From a virus, in the IMG/VR virus record IMGVR_UViG_3300033291_000002, positions 1 through 45,327 of that record: a DNA stretch of 45,327 bases, one strand, 5' to 3'. The notes beneath the pieces are model-generated. The model was given only the letters and a program-made list of their open reading frames with translations, was not told the origin of the DNA and did no database searches. Of the stretch, positions 31,499 to 37,241 are shown piece by piece (the stretch's first letter is position 1; every line of letters begins with the position of its first letter). A program made the position numbers and the translations under genes.

Positions 31499-31779
31499 GA
31501 CATCAATCCTCTTCCTTTTTTGGCCAGCGCCGTCTTGAACAACGCAACCTTGGCCCGCTCAAGCTGCGCGTTGACCTGATCCAGCTCAAAATATGCAGAC
31601 TTCAGCCTCATTTTGAGGGTCTGGACCTGAGATTTAGCGTCGATAAGCTCATCTGCGCCTTTGATTAGATTGGAAATTAGTGCTTCCATAACATTTTCGG
31701 ATAATGGGTTACTCCATGCCGAATTAAGCTCGCAGATTGTTTCGTCTAAAGTGAGGTTTCTGGCGTTTGCAAGATTCAT
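31495..31779 (-). CDS. Hypothetical coiled-coil protein
   Basis: A 94-residue protein. Residues 40-85 show heptad spacing ('GADELIDAKSQVQTLKMRLK', 'YFELDQVNAQLERAKVAL'), so it should form a coiled coil. Good ribosome site AAGGAGACAAAA. Read just ahead of dnaN and overlapping its start, so it may be a clamp or replication accessory; that is inference. Confidence 0.55.
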   Translation of the reverse strand: MNLANARNLTLDETICELNSAWSNPLSENVMEALISNLIKGADELIDAKSQVQTLKMRLKSAYFELDQVNAQLERAKVALFKTALAKKGRGLMS

Positions 31780-31795
31780 TTTTTTGTCTCCTTAA

Positions 31796-32164
31796 TTATG
31801 CCGCTGTCGGTGGCTCAGGTAGCTTGGCTCGTTTGATTTGCCCGCGATATCGTGGGAAGCGGACGATCCCTTGGTTGCTCTGCGCCCCCCTTCTACGTCG
31901 CTCGAAGGTTGGATGCATGAGAATCTCCGCTGTCTGCACCTGCTCCTGCTCAGGCTCGCCTGCGAGGCCGAACAACAGGTCACGCGTGCTTGTGTAGAGC
32001 TGCTCGACAAGCGATTGAGAGTCATAGCTCTCGGGGTAAGCCCCGGTCTGCTCGCGCCAGCTATCGGCCCATGTCCGGAGCCGCTCGACATTGCGCACGA
32101 TTTGGTCGGCGTACAGGACCTCTTCGGTGTGCGCGGCGATGGCCGCTGCAGTCAGCTCGTTCAT
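31796..32164 (-). CDS. Hypothetical helical protein
   Basis: A 122-residue protein: helical and acidic in the N-terminal 80 residues ('AIAAHTEEVLYADQIVRNVE', 'QSLVEQLYTSTRDLLFGLAG'), basic at the C-terminus ('PTFERRRRGAQSNQGIVRFP'). GGGGGCTGAC precedes its ATG. No family is recognised. Located in the clamp/dNMP kinase operon. Confidence 0.55.
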   Translation of the reverse strand: MNELTAAAIAAHTEEVLYADQIVRNVERLRTWADSWREQTGAYPESYDSQSLVEQLYTSTRDLLFGLAGEPEQEQVQTAEILMHPTFERRRRGAQSNQGIVRFPRYRGQIKRAKLPEPPTAA

Positions 32165-32165
32165 G

Positions 32166-32378
32166 TCAGCCCCCGTATTTGTAGCTATCTCTTTCGTGTC
32201 TGCGGGCTATCGCTGCGAGAAAATCCATTTCGGCGCACGTTTTACGGTCGTCATAGACGATCATCATTTTTGCGCCGAAGAGACCGGATGACACCAGGTC
32301 CCATCGTCCCAGCGATCCATATACATCCCACAGGCTTTCCAACAGAAAATCCACGCGACTGCTTAAGTTCTTATCCAT
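32166..32378 (-). CDS. Hypothetical protein
   Basis: A 70-residue protein ('MDKNLSSRVDFLLESLWDVY', ending basic 'ARRHERDSYKYGG'). CAGGAG is placed 10 bases before its ATG, and it overlaps the kinase gene by 16 bp. No family is recognised. Confidence 0.5.
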   Translation of the reverse strand: MDKNLSSRVDFLLESLWDVYGSLGRWDLVSSGLFGAKMMIVYDDRKTCAEMDFLAAIARRHERDSYKYGG

Positions 32379-32917
32379 GACGATATGCTCCTGTGGTGGC
32401 AGAGTAGCTTCCGTCGAAGCCCACTGACCGAGCCGTAGTTGTTGATCAATTCATCTCCAGGCTGAGGATAGATCCGCATTTCGGTCGGGTGGTCGGCGCG
32501 ATATCTCACCCCGTCACGCTTAAGGTGGATAATCCTACCGCCGTACTCACGCATCCAGTTTGCTTCCTGTTCTGTTCGCAGATCGTGGATAACGACTCCT
32601 GGAACTCCCTCCTCGCGTAACGTTAAAATTCTGCGCTCGGCCCTGCGTATGTAGATGTCCCACTGCAAGCCGCGTGCGTGGTCTCCGATGATGCGCATCA
32701 GGTCGCGCGGAGACCGATTCAAAAGTGAATTCCTGATGTCTATGCCATCCTCTATGTTGCAGTCATCCCATGTGGGGATGAGCTTCAGCACAGTCTCGCG
32801 GATCGGGTCTGCGAATCCGAGCATGCGGTATCCAAGCTCCGCACTAAGGATTGTTGCGGCGGTGGTTTTTCCGACATTTACTGGACCGCAAAATCCAACC
32901 AAATCAAACTTGTACAT
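32363..32917 (-). CDS. Deoxynucleoside monophosphate kinase
   Basis: A 184-residue P-loop kinase that would phosphorylate dNMPs toward dNTPs. Walker A is 'GPVNVGKTTA' (about residues 11-20), followed by 'MLGFADPIRETVLKLIPTW', and the later 'SPRDLMRIIGDHARGLQWDI', the usual order in phage dNMP kinases of the T4 gp1 type. GGGAGAATAGA precedes the ATG. It complements the reductase and dCMP deaminase encoded at the other end of the genome in raising dNTP supply. Confidence 0.8.
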   Translation of the reverse strand: MYKFDLVGFCGPVNVGKTTAATILSAELGYRMLGFADPIRETVLKLIPTWDDCNIEDGIDIRNSLLNRSPRDLMRIIGDHARGLQWDIYIRRAERRILTLREEGVPGVVIHDLRTEQEANWMREYGGRIIHLKRDGVRYRADHPTEMRIYPQPGDELINNYGSVSGLRRKLLCHHRSISSWIRT

Positions 32918-32932
32918 TCTATTCTCCCATTT

Positions 32933-33127
32933 CTATACCTTAACCACGGGAACGGACCTTTCAGGCTCGTATGTGGTCAATTGCCCCTTGTAGCGGATGT
33001 GGCGATGCGCCAGCTCCGGGCCTATGTGATCGCGTACATCGCCGCTGTTCGTTAAGCGAACCACTTCAATGTCACCGTGCTCGCTGTAGATCTCATTCAA
33101 GGTCTCAATGAATTGTGCTAAGTGCAT
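32933..33127 (-). CDS. Hypothetical protein, first gene after second early promoter
   Basis: A 64-residue acidic protein ('AQFIETLNEIYSEHGDIEVV', ending 'ERSVPVVKV') of unknown family. GGGGAGTTGAC precedes the ATG. It sits directly downstream of the promoter at 33170-33198 and so begins this part of the leftward operon. Confidence 0.55.
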   Translation of the reverse strand: MHLAQFIETLNEIYSEHGDIEVVRLTNSGDVRDHIGPELAHRHIRYKGQLTTYEPERSVPVVKV

Positions 33128-33169
33128 GTCAACTCCCCTTTCGTTTGGTCGTTTCTGTGTGTTGAGTTA

Positions 33170-33198
33170 AGAGTACAACCTGGGTTAGGCCCTGTCAA
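33170..33198 (-). promoter_or_regulatory. Second leftward early promoter with conserved operator-like dyad
   Basis: On the minus strand TTGACA (33193-33198), 17 bp, TACTCT (33170-33175). Inside the spacer is a dyad AACC-TG-GGTT (33177-33186). About 48 bp around it closely match the promoter at 35463-35491, including the upstream AACTAAAGTG. The repeat suggests one regulator controls both. The promoter call is good, the operator inferred. Confidence 0.7.
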
Positions 33199-33251
33199 CA
33201 CTTTAGTTGTATTTTATTTGTCGTTGTAGTGATAACAGGGCGAGGTTGTTA

Positions 33252-34112
33252 TCAGCGCTCGACCTGCGGCTCCGGCTCTGGATCAGCCTCGTTTGTTGCT
33301 TGTTGCTTGCGGGCTGCGCTCATGATGTCCTCCGCCTGTCCAGATGCGGCTTGCTCAAACCAGTCGCCAGGCGATGACATTCCCTCGCGGAGAGAGTTGT
33401 AAATCTTTCTGAGGCCGATGACTTGCGCCGGCAGGATCGATTCCATCCTGCGCTGGATACGCTTTTCGATCTGCGCTTTTGTGACTCCGAGCGCTGAAAA
33501 TGCCTCCAGTAGACGCTTGATGGAGTCAGGAGATGTGTCTACGTTTGCGTTGAGGGTTTCCTCGCATTGCTGGACGGCGGCTTCCGTAACGTCTCCCGGG
33601 ATAATTGCCAGGATGCATGATCGCAGCCGCCGCGCGCCTACATTTGCAACCACTTCGTATATATCGCGCGGGTCGGTTAACTTCGTGTTCCCCTTGTTAC
33701 GCGAATGTCGCACGTGCGGAACCTGGAACGTGACCTCCCTTCTCGAGTTGGTCTCTACGTCCCAACAATATGCCTGTACGGTGCTCTCGCCGTTGGATTG
33801 ATCAAGCTCGCGAATCCCAAATTGGACATTACCCCACGACTGCGCGATCGTCTCTGCGAGTCTTATTGACGGCCCGGTGATCTGCGTGCCGCCACGCGCA
33901 TAATCATAGGTGGCGGAGCTTGCCAACGTTGGTCGCGAGCAAGCGTTGATGATGCGATCCATTGCTGCGCTCTGGTCACGTGGATTTGCTCTTGCGACCA
34001 GCATTGCCGCCTGGACCTCTGCAATTGCGCGTTGCTGGTCGGTTTGCGGGAGTGACCGCTGCTCTATCTTCTGAAGTTGATTTGATGCGAATGGATTTGT
34101 TATATGTGACAT
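33252..34112 (-). CDS. Single-strand annealing recombinase (RecT-like role)
   Basis: A 286-residue protein. The conserved parts 'AEVQAAMLVARANPRDQSAA', 'GGTQITGPSIRLAETIAQSW' and 'LTDPRDIYEVVANVGARRLR' belong to a widespread phage family found next to RecE-like exonucleases. Its neighbour at 34122 is such an exonuclease, so it probably anneals the single strands that the exonuclease creates, as RecT or Red beta does. I cannot place it surely in a named annealing family (RecT, Erf, Rad52). AGGT precedes the ATG. Confidence 0.7.
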   Translation of the reverse strand: MSHITNPFASNQLQKIEQRSLPQTDQQRAIAEVQAAMLVARANPRDQSAAMDRIINACSRPTLASSATYDYARGGTQITGPSIRLAETIAQSWGNVQFGIRELDQSNGESTVQAYCWDVETNSRREVTFQVPHVRHSRNKGNTKLTDPRDIYEVVANVGARRLRSCILAIIPGDVTEAAVQQCEETLNANVDTSPDSIKRLLEAFSALGVTKAQIEKRIQRRMESILPAQVIGLRKIYNSLREGMSSPGDWFEQAASGQAEDIMSAARKQQATNEADPEPEPQVER

Positions 34113-34121
34113 TGTGTTACC

Positions 34122-35072
34122 TCAAAGTGCCCATTTTGGCAGGCTTAAACTCTCTATGCGATATTCTCGCTCGGTGTAGTCGTATCCAATCCCTGGCCAA
34201 TATCCGCCCTCCTCGCACTGCGCCCAGATATTTAGGGCGCGGCGGACCTTTCTCTCCCCAGACTCCAGTGCCTCCTGATCCAGCTCATAGACGGCGCAGT
34301 CATATGGAGGCTCATTCTCGACGACAACGTGCAGGAATGGCGGTCGTTTTTGCCCCATAACTAGACGATAAATCTCTCGATAGAGAGCAGCTTGGATCGC
34401 GTATCCATACCGCGCTGCAGCTCGCGAGAAATCTTCGAACGATGCCGATGCCGCCGTCTTCAGGTCAACTATGACCTCGTGGCCATCTGGCAGCCAGTCC
34501 GGCCTAATCTTGCAAAGCGCTCCGCTTTGAGGTTCATGGGCTATCATCGTGGTCTCAGGCTTTCCTGACGCGAAGATCACGCGCCCGATATCCTTTGAGA
34601 GCACGCTCTCTACCATCCGCTCTGCAATCGGCACCTTATTTGCGGTCACCGCGTCTTTTCCGGTTTCCGCGAGCATCGGCTCAAGCGCTTGGATCATGGA
34701 GTCATAGTGTTTTCCGGTCATCTTGGCGACAAGAAATTGCTCAACCGCATCGTGGCCTGGGCCTCCAAGTATGCCAAGCATCCATTCGACTAGCTCCGCT
34801 TTCCCGGCATTGGTCGTCCGATTGACCTGCGGCTTGATCAGCACCTCATCACGCCATGCGTCAGGAGTGAGCAACATTGCGTGCGTGAGGGTCCCCAGGC
34901 TCTTCGCCTCGCTCGTTTTGTTCGTTGCTGTCTTGGCATGCAAAGGACTCTTTTCCAGGAGCGTCTTTAGCGCATGCGAGGATGCAGCTGGGAGCGCCAG
35001 ATAATCCGCAAATGGCAAATCATAGAGCACACACGGCGGCTCGAACGGGTCTGTTTTTTGCTTAGTGATCAT
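34122..35072 (-). CDS. RecE-like exonuclease (PD-(D/E)XK, DUF3799-like)
   Basis: A 316-residue 5'-3' exonuclease candidate. The signature includes 'PAASSHALKTLLEKSPLHAK', 'SLGTLTHAMLLTPDAW' (the helix that carries the His/Glu part), then 'IRPDWLPDGHEVIVDLKTAA', which holds the D...D-x-K core, and 'YGYAIQAALYREIYR', the Q-x3-Y motif. This is the RecE C-terminal/lambda-exo-like superfamily. The ATG at 35072 has GCGGAAAAAG upstream, and overlaps the tiny membrane gene by 4 bp. It pairs with the annealing protein downstream for recombination and concatemer formation. Confidence 0.85.
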   Translation of the reverse strand: MITKQKTDPFEPPCVLYDLPFADYLALPAASSHALKTLLEKSPLHAKTATNKTSEAKSLGTLTHAMLLTPDAWRDEVLIKPQVNRTTNAGKAELVEWMLGILGGPGHDAVEQFLVAKMTGKHYDSMIQALEPMLAETGKDAVTANKVPIAERMVESVLSKDIGRVIFASGKPETTMIAHEPQSGALCKIRPDWLPDGHEVIVDLKTAASASFEDFSRAAARYGYAIQAALYREIYRLVMGQKRPPFLHVVVENEPPYDCAVYELDQEALESGERKVRRALNIWAQCEEGGYWPGIGYDYTEREYRIESLSLPKWAL

Positions 35073-35215
35073 CTTTTTCCGCCGAGCCAGTCGGCAAGCC
35101 AGCATGCGCCCCAGATCAGGGAGACCGTAACGGCGACACAGACCGCTGCAGCTGCTGCCGTGCAGAGTGTCATGAGGATTCCGACAATAATGCTGAGGAT
35201 TAGGCTTGTGCTCAT
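35069..35215 (-). CDS. Small membrane protein (48 aa)
   Basis: A short ORF with GGAGGAACGAACC before its ATG, overlapping both neighbours by 4 bp (ATGA type). The product is very hydrophobic: two helices ('LILSIIVGILMTLCTAAAAA', 'VCVAVTVSLIWGACWLADW'), Ala/Val-rich, followed by a basic end. Function unknown. Tight coupling in the early operon suggests it is really translated; early membrane peptides of phages can act on the host envelope. Confidence 0.65.
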   Translation of the reverse strand: MSTSLILSIIVGILMTLCTAAAAAVCVAVTVSLIWGACWLADWLGGKR

Positions 35216-35436
35216 GGTTCGTTCCTCCAAACGCCTGATTCAACGATCAATTCAGCGGCATTTCCGATCTGATCCTCGATCAGAGATCGTATTCTCATGG
35301 CCGAAATTTGCAGATCGGGCCTCTTGCGCTTGGCTGCAGAGAGCAGTGCAAACACATCGTTTATCGGCTTCTCGCAGAGCCATGCTGCGTATAGATTGAT
35401 GTCATCGTCTGAGATTTCTTGGTTACTTTCAATCAT
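35212..35436 (-). CDS. Hypothetical protein, first gene of the leftward early operon
   Basis: A 74-residue acidic protein ('MIESNQEISDDDINLYAAWL', 'KPINDVFALLSAAKRKRPDL') with no recognised family. It is the first gene after the promoter at 35463-35491; AGGAGCAGCTGAA precedes the ATG. Leader position in a phage early operon is often held by host-take-over or recombination accessory proteins, but nothing here decides. Confidence 0.6.
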   Translation of the reverse strand: MIESNQEISDDDINLYAAWLCEKPINDVFALLSAAKRKRPDLQISAMRIRSLIEDQIGNAAELIVESGVWRNEP

Positions 35437-35462
35437 TTCAGCTGCTCCTGCGTGTTAATGTA

Positions 35463-35491
35463 AGAGTACAACCTTGGTTTCTTACCGTCAA
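35463..35491 (-). promoter_or_regulatory. Leftward early promoter with operator-like dyad
   Basis: On the minus strand TTGACG (35486-35491), 17 bp, TACTCT (35463-35468). The spacer contains a perfect palindrome AACCTTGGTT (35470-35479). It is a near copy of the promoter at 33170-33198. It lies back to back with the rightward promoter at 35525-35553; the two -35 boxes are 33 bp apart, as in a lysis/lysogeny-type switch. Confidence 0.7.
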
Positions 35492-35524
35492 CACTTTAGT
35501 TATATTTTTTCATGATCCTCGTGC

Positions 35525-35553
35525 TTGACAAGACGCGACCACCGTTGTAGTAT
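35525..35553 (+). promoter_or_regulatory. Rightward promoter of the YdaS/Cro-like gene
   Basis: TTGACA (35525-35530) and TAGTAT (35548-35553) are 17 bp apart. The expected transcription start, about 7 bases after the -10, falls at the ATG (35560), so the mRNA would be leaderless, as for lambda cI made from PRM. A CGCGA/TCGCG dyad (35535-35539 and 35552-35556) overlaps the -10 region and could be an operator. Confidence 0.72.
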
Positions 35554-35559
35554 CGCGGT

Positions 35560-35787
35560 ATGACTACACCTGTACAAGAAGCAATCAAGATCGCTGGGAG
35601 CCAGCAGGCTCTCGCGACAGCCTGCGGTGTATCTCAATCCGCAGTCTCTAAGTGGGCGCTAGGTGGTGGGATAAGCGTTGAAAGCGCCATCCTAATCTCA
35701 CAGGCGACATCGGGACAGGTCTCCGTGGCTGATTTGCGCCCTGATATTTTAGATGGACTCAAGCAGGCGCTGAAGGAGCTGGCGTGA
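35560..35787 (+). CDS. YdaS/Cro-like DNA-binding regulator
   Basis: A 75-residue protein made of one helix-turn-helix domain: 'GSQQALATACGVSQSAVSKW' is the classical HTH, then 'GGISVESAILISQATSGQVS'. This matches the YdaS family (Cro-type regulators, sometimes listed as antitoxins). It faces the leftward early operon across a divergent promoter region, so it should bind operators there. There is no ribosome site; the message appears leaderless. No CI-like partner with a cleavage domain is present. Confidence 0.75.
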   Translation: MTTPVQEAIKIAGSQQALATACGVSQSAVSKWALGGGISVESAILISQATSGQVSVADLRPDILDGLKQALKELA

Positions 35788-35793
35788 GCTTTG

Positions 35794-35930
35794 CGAGAAC
35801 CGTATCTGCAACCATGCTGCGCGTGGGCGGCTGATGCCGATCGCGATTGGAGGTGCGGTTCTCGGAGTGCTTGCGCGGGTCCCCTCCCCACACCGGCAGG
35901 TGGTCCCCGGTACGACAGCGGAACTGTCGT
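35794..35930 (+). ncRNA. Candidate structured RNA region
   Basis: Downstream of the YdaS-like gene lies a GC-rich stretch without a convincing gene. An exact 9-bp inverted repeat (CGAGAACCG at 35794-35802, CGGTTCTCG at 35856-35864) encloses about 53 nt, and a second stem (ACGACAG/CTGTCGT, 35912-35930) follows. Two further stems, ending in a terminator, come next. This could be a regulatory RNA, an antitermination signal or simply a long 3' end. Small ORFs (for example 35834-35930, 32 codons) lie inside but none stands out. Confidence 0.35.
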
Positions 35931-35932
35931 GA

Positions 35933-35956
35933 CCGCCAACCCCCCCCATTTGGCGG
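35933..35956 (+). other. Hairpin before the main terminator
   Basis: CCGCCAA (35933-35939) pairs with TTGGCGG (35950-35956) around a C-rich loop, followed by TAATTTT. It may be a weak terminator that backs up the strong one eight bases later. Confidence 0.5.
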
Positions 35957-35963
35957 TAATTTT

Positions 35964-35994
35964 GCCTGCCCCACCCCGGGGCGGGCTTTTTTTT
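35964..35994 (+). terminator. Strong intrinsic terminator
   Basis: GCCTGCCCC (35964-35972) pairs with GGGGCGGGC (35978-35986), nine base pairs with one G-U, loop ACCCC, then eight T residues (35987-35994). It should end rightward transcripts from the YdaS-like promoter, so the genes beyond need the promoter at 36193 or antitermination. Confidence 0.88.
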
Positions 35995-36005
35995 GGAAAA
36001 AGGCA

Positions 36006-36185
36006 TTGAATATAAGCGATATACCCCTCGGAGACACCCGCCGCGAAGGCTGCCTGTATTGCAGGCATTACCGCGACATGCAGTGCAACCACCCTAAGCT
36101 AAAAATCCCCGTCGATTTTTTTGTAGCACGAGGTTGGGATTATCCCTGCGGTCCTACTGCGTCTCTGTGGGAGAGTTGCGAGTAA
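36006..36185 (+). CDS. Short Cys-rich protein, possible zinc-binding
   Basis: A 59-residue reading with a TTG start (AAAAAGG before it). The product contains 'GCLYCRHYRDMQCNHPKLKI' followed by 'CGPTASLWESC': five to six Cys and His that could hold zinc. This looks like a genuine small phage protein, but the start is uncertain, since the open frame reaches back through the terminator region and no promoter is obvious between terminator and start. Confidence 0.4.
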   Translation: MNISDIPLGDTRREGCLYCRHYRDMQCNHPKLKIPVDFFVARGWDYPCGPTASLWESCE

Positions 36186-36192
36186 CACGACG

Positions 36193-36221
36193 TTGCAAAA
36201 CATAAAAGCTTAGCGTAGACT
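36193..36221 (+). promoter_or_regulatory. Rightward promoter of the AlpA-type regulator operon
   Basis: TTGCAA (36193-36198), 17 bp, TAGACT (36216-36221). It lies just after a strong terminator and before a 155-nt leader leading to the regulator and primase-helicase genes, so it probably drives replication genes. Confidence 0.6.
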
Positions 36222-36376
36222 TGTCCTACTTACCTTGTTCGGTGGGTAGGATCAGAGTCGCCAAGGATGGATAGCCAAATCGCCAGTTACTGGCGAACCA
36301 GCCGAACAATACAGTAAGAGGTCCCCAACGCCAGTTGGCTGGGGTTATCTATCTATCGTTTTGTTCGAGTCTCATA
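36222..36376 (+). promoter_or_regulatory. Structured leader with palindrome before the AlpA-like gene
   Basis: A leader of about 150 nt without a gene. It holds a 15-bp palindrome CGCCAGTTACTGGCG (36281-36295) and a second hairpin (CCCCA...TGGGG, 36323-36344) that repeats CGCCAGTT inside it. These could be an operator for the regulator encoded downstream, or RNA stems that limit its translation, since only a weak ribosome site precedes the ATG. Confidence 0.5.
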
Positions 36377-37036
36377 ATGTCTTCACTTCTCAGATTTACC
36401 GCTGTCTCTGAACGACTCGGCCTTAGCCGGTCCGCAGTCTACGCGCGTGTTCGCGATGGGCGCTTTCCTCAGCCAATTTCCGTTGGGCCGCGCGTTGTCG
36501 CCTGGCCGGAAAATGAGGTTGCCACGTGGCTTGATGCCACTATCCACGGGGCTACCGAGGACGAGCTGCGTGAGCTTGTCAAAGCCATTCACGCGAAGCG
36601 TGGTCACATGGAGCAAGACCCTGAGCGAAAAGCTTTCTATGACCGCCTGACCTCCACGCGTATGGAGCGCCGCAAGGAGCGCAAGGGGCATGCTCGCAAG
36701 GAGCAAGAGCAGGAGGGGCTGGAAGGCATAGCGCTGTGTGCCGAGGCTGTCAGCAGCCAAGGAGGCCGTACGAGAGAGTACTTGATTAGGCGCGTCTTAT
36801 GTACCGACCTTCCCGCTCACCTGAAACTTATCGTCGTCAGCATCGCCAATGCTGCGAATGATAAGGGCTTCGCTCTTACTATGCAGAACCGAATAGCAGC
36901 CCAACTCGGACAGAGCGACGGGCAGATAACGAGCAATATCGGTGAGCTTCAGGATCGAGGAATCTTGTCGGTAGCGCAATATGGATACCAGATCCATCTC
37001 GGTGCACTGCCGTATCCGAGGCGCAACCAAGCATGA
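36377..37036 (+). CDS. AlpA-family DNA-binding protein fused to a winged helix
   Basis: A 219-residue protein. Residues 1-55 are AlpA-like: 'LRFTAVSERLGLSRSAVYAR' and 'GRFPQPISVGPRVVAWPENE', the excisionase-type HTH with its wing. A highly charged linker (about 70-115, repeats of Arg, Lys and Glu) leads to a C-terminal winged helix ('LPAHLKLIVVSIANAANDKG', 'TMQNRIAAQLGQSDGQITSN', 'ELQDRGILSV'), of the type seen in replication initiators and MarR-like regulators. It sits just before the primase-helicase. It may regulate that operon or help to open the origin. AlpA call is strong, overall role uncertain. Confidence 0.7.
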   Translation: MSSLLRFTAVSERLGLSRSAVYARVRDGRFPQPISVGPRVVAWPENEVATWLDATIHGATEDELRELVKAIHAKRGHMEQDPERKAFYDRLTSTRMERRKERKGHARKEQEQEGLEGIALCAEAVSSQGGRTREYLIRRVLCTDLPAHLKLIVVSIANAANDKGFALTMQNRIAAQLGQSDGQITSNIGELQDRGILSVAQYGYQIHLGALPYPRRNQA

Positions 37037-37050
37037 GCGCCACAAAAGAA

Positions 37051-37074
37051 AGCGCCCGGTGGTGGCCGGGCGCT
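37051..37074. terminator. Perfect 9-bp hairpin between regulator and replication genes
   Basis: AGCGCCCGG and CCGGGCGCT form a perfect stem with a 6-nt loop. On the plus strand it is followed by AAGGAGG, not T-rich. On the minus strand it is followed by TTTCTTTT, so it would terminate antisense transcription. On the plus strand it may protect the message or partly hide the AAGGAGG ribosome site. Confidence 0.5.
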
Positions 37075-37115
37075 AAGGAGGTCGTCTACGAGAGGTCAAA
37101 CAAGTGAATTATAAC

Positions 37116-37241
37116 ATGCCAATTCTTGAATTTCTAGACCGTTTGCAGAAAGTCAGCCCTGCCGGCCATGACCGGTGGACCGCCTTATGCCCGGCACATG
37201 AGGGTCGGCGCCACGCCGAGAGGGAGGCGCGAGCCACATGA
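37116..37241 (+). CDS. Truncated primase zinc-finger-like ORF
   Basis: A 41-residue ORF ending by overlap with the primase-helicase start (ATGA). Its 'FLDRLQKVSPAGHDRWTALC' followed by 'PAHEG' is the start of a CHC2-type primase zinc finger (usual form: R-L-x-x-V-x-x-x-G-x-x-R-W-x-A-x-CPAH-x-D/G-R), which then stops after the first Cys/His pair. The remaining zinc ligands are missing. It may be a remnant, a split domain or a coupling ORF. Confidence 0.5.
   Translation: MPILEFLDRLQKVSPAGHDRWTALCPAHEGRRHAEREARAT

Noticed and set aside
35634-36092. A 152-codon minus-strand ORF across the structured region downstream of the YdaS-like gene
   Set aside because: It runs antisense through a gene and an obvious terminator, has no ribosome site, and its composition follows the GC-rich hairpins.
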